Shown piece by piece: positions 1 to 5,295 of a stretch of DNA of 5,787 nucleotides. Under the pieces are notes generated by a model. The model was not told the DNA's origin. It saw only the letters and a program-made list of their open reading frames with translations, and made no database searches. Source of the stretch: Rhodospirillales bacterium (GTDB lineage: Bacteria > Pseudomonadota > Alphaproteobacteria > Reyranellales > Reyranellaceae); assembly GCA_013205335.1 (NCBI GenBank), contig JABMNB010000140.1, positions 1-5,787 of the forward strand. Direction: 5' to 3'. Positions within the stretch are counted from its first letter, which is position 1. Every line of letters begins with the position of its first letter. Both the position numbers and the translations under genes were made by a program.

Positions 1-1245
1 CCTGGGTGAGGCGGTCGGTGTATTCGGCCAGGTCCTCCAGCGGAACCGCGCAGTCCTCGATGAAGGACACCGGTTTTCGTCCCCCTTCATCGACATCATG
101 ATGTTGAGGCCGGCCTTGCGGACTTCCCACAGCTCCGACTGCGGCCGGGGCTCAGGCATTTCCACGACGCTGCCGGGCATACCCAGGTCGGCCATCAGCT
201 CGACGAGGCGCGCGAGGTCGCGCAGCTGATCCTCGCGCTCCTCGCCCGCGAACTCGACCAGCAGGATGGCTTCGGGTTTGCCGATCAGCGCCCGCTCGAT
301 CACCGCCCGGAAGGCGGGATTGGCGCGGGCCAGCTCGATCATCGTGCGGTCGACCAGTTCCACGGCGGCGGGCTTCAGCTTCACGATGTGCTGGGCGCTG
401 TCCATCGCCTTGTAGAAGCTCGGGAAGTTCACGACGCCCAGTGTCTTGTGCTTGGGCAGCGGCGCCAGGTTGAGCGTGAGCCGCTCGGTCACCGCCAGCG
501 TTCCCTCGCTGCCCACCAGTAGATGCGCGAGGTTCACCGAATTGTCGGTCGTGTAGGGCCGCTCCGACTGCGGAAAGAAGATATCGAGATTGTAGCCGCC
601 GACCCGGCGCAAAACATGCGGATACATGCGCTCGATCTCGCTGCGCTCGGCGAACGCGAGCTCCGCCACCTTGTCGGCGATGGCGCGCACGCCTTCGGGC
701 ATGTCTTCGGGACGGGTCGATCCGAAACGTGCCCGCTGGCCGTTGGCCAGCAGCGCGTCGATCGATGCCACGTTGTGCACCATGTTGCCGTAGCGGATCG
801 ACCTGGAGCCACATGAGTTGTTGCCCGCCATGCCGCCCAGCGTGCATTGCGCCGAGGTCGAGACGTCGACCGGATACCAGAGCCCATGCGGCTTCAGCCA
901 GGCATTGAGCTGGTCGAGCACGACGCCCGGCTGCACCGTGACCTGGGCCTTGTTCTTGTCGAAACCCACGATCTCGCGCAGGTATTTCGAGCAGTCGATG
1001 ACCAGCGCATCGCCCACGGTCTGCCCGCACTGCGACGTGCCGGCGCCACGTGGCAGGATCGCCGCCTTGGCATCGCGCGCGACGTCGACGGCAAGACCAA
1101 GATCGGTCTCGTCGCGCGGAATCACCACGCCCACCGGCTCGACCTGGTAGATCGAGGCATCGGTCGAGTAACGCCCCCGCGAGGCCCTGTCGAACAGGAC
1201 CTCCCCCTTGAGGGTGCGGCGCAGATTTTGTTCGAGCTTGCTCAT
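1..1245 (-). CDS. FAD-linked 2-hydroxyacid dehydrogenase (GlcD/DLD/YdiJ-like), N-terminal part, frameshifted
   Basis: Flavoprotein predicted to oxidise a 2-hydroxyacid (glycolate, D-lactate or D-2-hydroxyglutarate) to the 2-oxoacid. About 389 residues read cleanly from the ATG at 1245. The PCMH-type FAD-binding domain covers roughly residues 35-245, with the pyrophosphate loop PRGAGTSQCGQ at 65-75, AGNNSCGSRSIRYG from 140 and GSEGTLAVTERLTL near 243. The FAD-oxidase C-terminal domain follows. The frame breaks at about 74-80: after MSMKGD one base is missing, and the family-like continuation KPVSFIEDCAVPLEDLAEYT is in the next frame down to base 2. The original frame also stays open to the edge, so no early stop is seen here. 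The sequence style resembles the long (about 1000-residue) fusions with a C-terminal Fe-S domain, but that part lies outside. A GTG at 1257 (adds VPSD) is an alternative start, better spaced from a GAGGG. Probably the last gene visible of the regulator/binding-protein unit. The substrate is unknown. Confidence 0.85.
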   Translation of the reverse strand, partial: MSKLEQNLRRTLKGEVLFDRASRGRYSTDASIYQVEPVGVVIPRDETDLGLAVDVARDAKAAILPRGAGTSQCGQTVGDALVIDCSKYLREIVGFDKNKAQVTVQPGVVLDQLNAWLKPHGLWYPVDVSTSAQCTLGGMAGNNSCGSRSIRYGNMVHNVASIDALLANGQRARFGSTRPEDMPEGVRAIADKVAELAFAERSEIERMYPHVLRRVGGYNLDIFFPQSERPYTTDNSVNLAHLLVGSEGTLAVTERLTLNLAPLPKHKTLGVVNFPSFYKAMDSAQHIVKLKPAAVELVDRTMIELARANPAFRAVIERALIGKPEAILLVEFAGEEREDQLRDLARLVELMADLGMPGSVVEMPEPRPQSELWEVRKAGLNIMMSMKGDENRCPSSRTARFRWRTWPNTPTASPR

Positions 1246-1264
1246 GTCCGACGGCACCCAGTAG

Positions 1265-1303
1265 CGCCCTCACCGCCCGCGTCATACGCAGACAGAGAGG
1301 GCG
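1265..1303 (-). repeat. Inverted repeat CGCCCTC/GAGGGCG ahead of the dehydrogenase gene
   Basis: Bases 1265-1271 (cgccctc) and 1297-1303 (gagggcg) are perfect 7-base inverted copies separated by 25 bases, in the gap of roughly 90 bases between the binding-protein and dehydrogenase genes. On the minus-strand transcript the downstream arm contains GAGGG, the only Shine-Dalgarno-like stretch before the dehydrogenase start. Pairing could therefore hide that site. No run of T follows, so it does not look like an intrinsic terminator. The loop is long and the match may be chance in GC-rich DNA. Confidence 0.3.
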
Positions 1304-1341
1304 TTGTGATTGAAAGCGGGTTCATCGGAGAACCGGCATGC

Positions 1342-2334
1342 TCAGTCGAGCTTGATCCCGGCGGTCGCGACGACCTTCTGCCACTTCTCGATTTCAGCAC
1401 GGATTCGCTTTGCGAACTCGGCGGGCGACTCGCCGCCAGCCTGGGCAAGCTGGTCCTTCCAGATGGCCTGGAGCTTGGGCGCCGCGAGCGCCTTGACGAT
1501 CTCGGCATACATGCGCTCGACGATCGGCTTCGGCGTGCCCTTGATCGCCCACACGCCGTACCAGGTCGAGACGATCCACGCCGGAATGCCGATCTCGGCG
1601 GCGGTCGGCATGTCGGGGAACTCCGGCAGGCGCTGGGTGGTCGCCACCGCGAGGCCGCGCAGCTTGCCCGCCTTGATCTGCTGCGCCGAGGTGCCCATGC
1701 CGTCGAACATCATGTCGGCGTTGCCGGCCAGCAGGTCCTGCATCGCCGGACCGGCGCCGCGATAGGGCACGTGGACGATCTCGGTCTTGGTCTCGAGCTT
1801 GAACAGCTCTCCGGCGAGGTGGTGGGCGGTGCCGGTGCCGGGCGACGCGTAATTCACCTTGTTCGGGTTGGCCTTCACATAGGCGATGAATTCCTGCGCG
1901 GTCTTTACCGGAATCTTGTTCGGGTTGATCGAGATGACCTGCGGCACCAGCGCGATCATGGTGATCGGCTCGAAGTTCTTCTCGAGATCGTAGTCGAGGT
2001 TCTTGTAGACCGAGGGCGCGATCGTGTGATGGATCGCCCCCACGAAGAAGGTCTGCCCATCGGGCTTCATCTTTGCCGCCTGCGAGGCGCCGACGGTGCC
2101 GCCTGCGCCGCCCTTGTTGTCGATCAGGATCTGCACGCCGAGCTGCTCGCCGACCTGCGCCGCCAGCGGACGGGCGAAGACGTCGGTGCCGCCGCCGGCC
2201 GGGAACGGGTTGACCCAGGTGATCGGGCCGGATGGCCAGCCCTGCTGGGCGCGTGCCACGGCCGGAGCCGCCAGTGTGGCAGCGAGGCCGAGCTTGAGGG
2301 CATTGCGGCGCGAAGTCGGGTAAGTCGAAGTCAT
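1342..2334 (-). CDS. TctC/Bug-family tripartite tricarboxylate transporter substrate-binding protein
   Basis: Periplasmic solute-binding protein of 330 residues, the usual family length. It starts with a Tat-type leader: SRRNALKLG at 8-16, an alanine-rich hydrophobic stretch, and a likely signal-peptidase site after ARA (residue 29). The mature protein opens with WPSGPITWVNPFPAGGGTDV (33-52), the Bug ligand-loop signature. DNKGGAGGTVG (72-82), YASPGTGTAHHLAGELF (162-178), HVPYRGAGPAMQDLLAGNAD (188-207) and a PEFPDMPTAAEIGIP segment follow, all typical. Family members bind carboxylates and related small organic anions, and feed TctAB membrane proteins or act as orphan receptors; no TctA or TctB gene is in the window. 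The start has a strong AGGGAGG nine bases upstream and overlaps the regulator's stop by 4 bases (ATGA), so the pair is co-transcribed and probably translationally coupled. The ligand cannot be read from sequence; a 2-hydroxy or 2-oxo acid is a context guess. Confidence 0.95.
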   Translation of the reverse strand: MTSTYPTSRRNALKLGLAATLAAPAVARAQQGWPSGPITWVNPFPAGGGTDVFARPLAAQVGEQLGVQILIDNKGGAGGTVGASQAAKMKPDGQTFFVGAIHHTIAPSVYKNLDYDLEKNFEPITMIALVPQVISINPNKIPVKTAQEFIAYVKANPNKVNYASPGTGTAHHLAGELFKLETKTEIVHVPYRGAGPAMQDLLAGNADMMFDGMGTSAQQIKAGKLRGLAVATTQRLPEFPDMPTAAEIGIPAWIVSTWYGVWAIKGTPKPIVERMYAEIVKALAAPKLQAIWKDQLAQAGGESPAEFAKRIRAEIEKWQKVVATAGIKLD

Positions 2335-3029
2335 GGCGCTTTTCCTCCCTGAAGATTCTTGTCGTCTTTGTTGTCCATGGAATCGAGAACGGCCTGCTGC
2401 TTGGCACGCAGGTGACGCACGAGGAGATCACGTAGCGCGGCGCCATCCCGCGCGGCAAGCGCTTCGATCATCGAACGATGTTCAAAGACGGCCTGATCCC
2501 ACTTGGCCGGGTTGAGGTTGGAGCGAAATCTGAGGGCATGCAGTCGTGCATTGAGCGTGCGGCAGGTCTGCTCCAGTACCGCATTGCCCGCGATGGCATT
2601 CAGCCGGTCATGGATCAGGCGATTGATCCGGTAATAGGCGGGCAAGTCGCGACCGGCGTGGGCGGCTTCCATTTCTCCCTGGAGCGCCCGAAAATCAGCG
2701 ATATCGGCGTCGGTGACCCGCGCCACGGCAAGCTCGCCCGCCAGCCCTTCCAGCGCGCCCATCACTTCGAATGCGCCACGCGCGTCCTCGCGCGACAGGG
2801 CGACCACCTGGGCGCCCCGGTTGGGCAGCTGCACCAGCAGGCCGTCGGCCGCGAGCATGCGGAACGCCTCCCGCAGGGGTGTCCGCGAGACCCCCAGCCG
2901 TTCGCTGAGCTCACGCTCGTTCAGCTTGGCGCCGGGCGGCAGGTCGCCTTCGATGATGAGGGCGCGCAGCCGTTCGGCCGCCGCCTCGGGCAGCGTCGAA
3001 CGCGCAATCGGGAAGACCGAACCATCCAT
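2331..3029 (-). CDS. GntR-family transcriptional regulator, FadR/FCD subfamily
   Basis: DNA-binding regulator of 232 residues from the ATG at 3029. The N-terminal winged helix-turn-helix (about 10-75) shows the GntR pattern: LRALIIEGDLPPGAKLNERE at 21-40, LSERLGVSRTPLREAFRMLA at 41-60, then the wing GLLVQLPNRGAQV. The C-terminal helical FCD domain (about 80-215) keeps the usual metal/ligand residues: Asn136 and His140 (NRLIH), His184 (EHRSMIEAL) and His206 (VRHL). FCD regulators usually sense small carboxylates and are often autoregulated. The frame is open to an ATG at 3107, but that would add 26 untypical residues, run over the operator and cross the divergent gene's start, so the shorter start is preferred; no strong ribosome site precedes it. 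The gene overlaps the binding-protein gene by 4 bases. It most likely controls its own operon and the divergent aminotransferase gene. Effector unknown. Confidence 0.93.
   Translation of the reverse strand: MDGSVFPIARSTLPEAAAERLRALIIEGDLPPGAKLNERELSERLGVSRTPLREAFRMLAADGLLVQLPNRGAQVVALSREDARGAFEVMGALEGLAGELAVARVTDADIADFRALQGEMEAAHAGRDLPAYYRINRLIHDRLNAIAGNAVLEQTCRTLNARLHALRFRSNLNPAKWDQAVFEHRSMIEALAARDGAALRDLLVRHLRAKQQAVLDSMDNKDDKNLQGGKAP
2344..2350 (-). promoter_or_regulatory. Ribosome binding site of the TctC-like gene
   Basis: On the minus strand this reads AGGGAGG, followed by nine bases and the ATG at 2334. It lies inside the last codons of the GntR gene. A near-consensus site here would let the binding protein be made in much larger amounts than the regulator from the same message. 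Confidence 0.75.
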
Positions 3030-3050
3030 CTCTGGACTCACTCTGGCATA

Positions 3051-3060
3051 TTGTATACAA
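3051..3060. promoter_or_regulatory. Palindromic operator TTGTATACAA in the divergent promoter region
   Basis: A perfect 10-base palindrome in the 62-base gap between the GntR start (3029) and the aminotransferase start (3092). FCD-type GntR regulators commonly bind short palindromes with a GTnnAC core, and this site fits (GTATAC). The region is AT-rich compared with its surroundings, and TATACA within the palindrome could serve as a -10 element on either strand, so a bound repressor would block both genes. I see no convincing -35 element for either direction. The operator is inferred from symmetry, location and the neighbouring regulator. Confidence 0.7.
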
Positions 3061-3078
3061 AATGCAACAGCGAAGCCG

Positions 3079-3085
3079 AAAGGAA
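3079..3085 (+). promoter_or_regulatory. Ribosome binding site that sets the aminotransferase start
   Basis: AAAGGAA lies seven bases (counting from AGGA) before the ATG at 3092. It decides between two in-frame starts: the upstream ATG at 3062 has no such site and directly abuts the TTGTATACAA palindrome. Confidence 0.7.
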
Positions 3086-3091
3086 CTCCGA

Positions 3092-4288
3092 ATGCGCCTG
3101 AACTCACATCCTGCCGGACGTCATTTCCTGCAAATCCCTGGTCCGACCAATGTTCCGGACCGCGTTCTTCGTGCGATGGATTATCCCACGATCGATCATC
3201 GCGGACCCGAGTTCAACGTGCTGGCCAAGAAGGTCCTCCGTTCCGTTCGCCAGATTTTCCAGACGAAACAACCGGTTATCATCTATCCCGCATCCGGTAC
3301 CGGAGCTTGGGAAGCAGCCCTCGTGAACACGCTGTCGCCCGGCGACCTGGTCTTGATGTGGGAGACCGGCCACTTCGCGTCTCTTTGGAAAAAGATGGCC
3401 GACAAGCTTGGAATCAAGTCGGAATTCATGGGTGGCGACTGGCGCAAGCCGGCCGATCCGGCAGCCATCGAGAAGCGACTGAAGGAAGATACCGGCCACG
3501 CCATCAAGGCGGTCTGCATCGTCCACAACGAGACCTCCACGGGCGTGGTGAGCGACATCTCTGCCGTCCGGCAGGCCATCGACGCCGCCAAACATCCGGC
3601 CCTCCTGCTGGTCGACACGATCTCCTCGCTGGGCTCGGTCGACTATCGCCATGACGCCTGGGGCGTCGACGTCACGGTGGCGGGCTCGCAGAAGGGCCTG
3701 ATGCTGCCGCCCGGCCTGTCCTTCAACGCGGTGAGCGAGAAGGCGATCGAGGCTTCGAAGGCGTCGAAGATGCTGAAGGCGTTCTGGAACTGGGACGAGA
3801 TGCTGGTCGCCAATGCCAACGGCTGGTTTCCCTACACGCCCGCCACCAACCTGCTCTACGGCCTCAGCGAAGCCTGCGACATGCTCCTCGAGGAAGGGCT
3901 CGACGCGGTGTTCGCCCGCCATACCCGCCATGCCGAGGCGACGCGTATCGCCGTCACCGCCTGGGGCCTCGAGATCCTGTGCAGCGATCCCAAGGCCTAT
4001 TCCGGCGCGCTGACGGCGATCGTCATGCCCGAGGGCCATGACGCCGACGCCTTCCGCAAGGTCGCACTGGAGAACTTCAACATGTCGCTCGGCCAGGGCC
4101 TGACCAAGGTCGCAGGCAAGGTCTTCCGCATCGGCCATCTCGGCGACTTCAACGACCTGATGCTGATGGGCGCGCTGTCCGGCGTCGAGATGGCGCTCGG
4201 GCTGGCCAAGGTGCCGCACAAGGCAGGCGGGGCGCAGGCTGCCCTCACCTATCTCCGCGACACAGCCCCGGGCGCCCGACGCAGCTAG
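3092..4288 (+). CDS. Class-V PLP aminotransferase, alanine/serine-glyoxylate aminotransferase family
   Basis: Cytosolic fold-type I, PLP-dependent aminotransferase of 398 residues, close to the roughly 390-400 of alanine-glyoxylate and serine-glyoxylate aminotransferases. Visible landmarks are FLQIPGPTNVPDRVLRAM (12-29), the cofactor phosphate segment SGTGAWEAAL (68-77), HNETSTGV (145-152), the cofactor aspartate in LLLVDTISSLGS (Asp175), and the Schiff-base lysine in GSQKGLMLPPG (Lys201). NGWFPYTPATNLLYGL and VFRIGHLGDFNDLMLMG complete the family pattern. The family moves an amino group from alanine, serine or aspartate to glyoxylate, giving glycine and pyruvate, hydroxypyruvate or oxaloacetate. 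The amino donor here is undecided; BhcA-type aspartate-glyoxylate aminotransferase is a related alternative. The gene is divergent from the GntR regulator and probably under its control. It ends tail-to-tail with the DppF-like gene, sharing a CTAG. Codon use in the first 110 or so codons is much richer in A/T-ending codons than the rest. Confidence 0.93.
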   Translation: MRLNSHPAGRHFLQIPGPTNVPDRVLRAMDYPTIDHRGPEFNVLAKKVLRSVRQIFQTKQPVIIYPASGTGAWEAALVNTLSPGDLVLMWETGHFASLWKKMADKLGIKSEFMGGDWRKPADPAAIEKRLKEDTGHAIKAVCIVHNETSTGVVSDISAVRQAIDAAKHPALLLVDTISSLGSVDYRHDAWGVDVTVAGSQKGLMLPPGLSFNAVSEKAIEASKASKMLKAFWNWDEMLVANANGWFPYTPATNLLYGLSEACDMLLEEGLDAVFARHTRHAEATRIAVTAWGLEILCSDPKAYSGALTAIVMPEGHDADAFRKVALENFNMSLGQGLTKVAGKVFRIGHLGDFNDLMLMGALSGVEMALGLAKVPHKAGGAQAALTYLRDTAPGARRS

Positions 4289-5295
4289 CCCGGGATCGAG
4301 AGCGGCCCCGGATCGCCGCCAACCGGGCGGCGCAGGCAGGCGACATGATGTCCTGGCGCCACCTCCAGCAGCGGCGGCGCGGTCACGCGACACTCCGCCG
4401 TCGCATAGAGGCAGCGGGTGTGGAAGTGGCAGCCCGGCGGCGGATTGGCCGGGCTCGGCACGTCGCCCTGCACGATCCGCTTCCGTTGCCGGCGCCGCTT
4501 CGGATCGGGCGCGGTCGCGGCCGACAGGAGAGCCTCGGTATAGGGATGCAGCGGCTGCGTGAAGAGCGTGCGCTTGTCCGTCAGTTCGACGATTCGGCCG
4601 AGATACATCACCGCGATGCGGTGGCTGATGTGCCGCATGACCGCGAGGTCGTGGCTGATGAACAGATAGGCCAGCCCGTATTCTTCCTGCAGGTCGATCA
4701 GCAGGTTCAGCACCTGCGCCTGCACCGACACGTCGAGCGCCGAGACCGGCTCGTCGGCCACGATCACGTCGGGATTGACCGACAGCGCCTTGGCGATGCC
4801 CAGCCGCTGGCGCTGACCGCCGGAGAATTCGTGGGCGTACTTGCGCATCGCCTCGGGCCGCAGGCCGACACGCTGGAAGAGCTGCGCCACCCGGTCATCG
4901 CGGGCCGCCCCCTTGGCGATGCCGAAATTCTCCAGCGGTTCGCCCACGATCGTGCCCGACGGCAGGCGCGGGTTCATCGAGGAGTACGGATCCTGGAAGA
5001 TCGTCTGGATGCGGCGGCGATGGGTCCACATTGCGCCGGGCTTGAGGGCGGTGACGTCCTCGCCCGCCAGCACGATGCGGCCGGCCGTCGGCTCGATCAG
5101 CTTCAGCACGACCTTGCCGATCGTCGACTTGCCGCAGCCCGATTCGCCCACCAGGCCCAGTGTCTCGCCGCGGCGGATCGCAAAGCTGACGCCATCCACC
5201 GCCTTCACCGCGCCCACCCTGCGCTGCAACAGGCCGCCATGGATGGGGAAGTGCTTCACGAGGCCATCGACCTGCAGGACAGGTGCGTCGCTCAT
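4285..5295 (-). CDS. Peptide-type ABC importer ATPase, DppF/OppF-like
   Basis: Inner-face ATPase of 336 residues, one of two nucleotide-binding subunits of an oligopeptide/dipeptide/nickel-type importer. Every ATPase motif is intact: Walker A GESGCGKST (50-58), Q-loop FQDPYSSMNPR (Gln101), signature SGGQRQRLGIAKAL (158-171), Walker B VIVADEP (177-183), D-loop SALD (185-188) and switch His215 in FISHD. The C-terminal peptide-transporter domain begins near PLHPYTEALLSA and holds the four-cysteine pattern GCHFHTRC...EC...VACL. The start at 5295 overlaps the stop of the DppD-like gene by 4 bases (ATGA) and is preceded by GAGGAGG at good spacing; reading further upstream would give an arginine-rich, untypical extension. 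Together with its neighbour it energises an importer whose permeases and binding protein lie beyond the right edge. The substrate class (peptides, glutathione, opines or others) cannot be told from the ATPase. Confidence 0.95.
   Translation of the reverse strand: MSDAPVLQVDGLVKHFPIHGGLLQRRVGAVKAVDGVSFAIRRGETLGLVGESGCGKSTIGKVVLKLIEPTAGRIVLAGEDVTALKPGAMWTHRRRIQTIFQDPYSSMNPRLPSGTIVGEPLENFGIAKGAARDDRVAQLFQRVGLRPEAMRKYAHEFSGGQRQRLGIAKALSVNPDVIVADEPVSALDVSVQAQVLNLLIDLQEEYGLAYLFISHDLAVMRHISHRIAVMYLGRIVELTDKRTLFTQPLHPYTEALLSAATAPDPKRRRQRKRIVQGDVPSPANPPPGCHFHTRCLYATAECRVTAPPLLEVAPGHHVACLRRPVGGDPGPLSIPG

Noticed and set aside
152..1285. Long minus-strand open frame of 377 codons over the dehydrogenase region
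   Set aside because: Its product is rich in Arg, Gly and Ala with no family pattern; the neighbouring frame from 1245 encodes a clear FAD-binding dehydrogenase.
1319..1334. Small hairpin ggttc-atcgga-gaacc just after the binding-protein gene, as an intrinsic terminator
   Set aside because: Only a 5-base stem and no T-run on the minus strand, so there is no support for termination.
847..2352. 501-codon plus-strand open frame opposite the dehydrogenase and binding-protein genes
   Set aside because: Low-complexity, Arg/Leu/His/Asp-rich product typical of antisense frames in high-GC DNA; the opposite strand carries two recognisable genes here.
3062..3091. Aminotransferase start at ATG 3062
   Set aside because: No ribosome site ahead of it and it abuts the palindrome; ATG 3092 has AAAGGAA at proper spacing and fits the family N-terminus.
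3030..3107. GntR start at 3107, 26 residues upstream
   Set aside because: It would run through the operator and past the divergent aminotransferase start, and the extra residues do not resemble the family.
3104..4393. 429-codon minus-strand open frame opposite the aminotransferase
   Set aside because: Composition is typical of an antisense shadow; the plus strand encodes an intact aminotransferase with cofactor residues.
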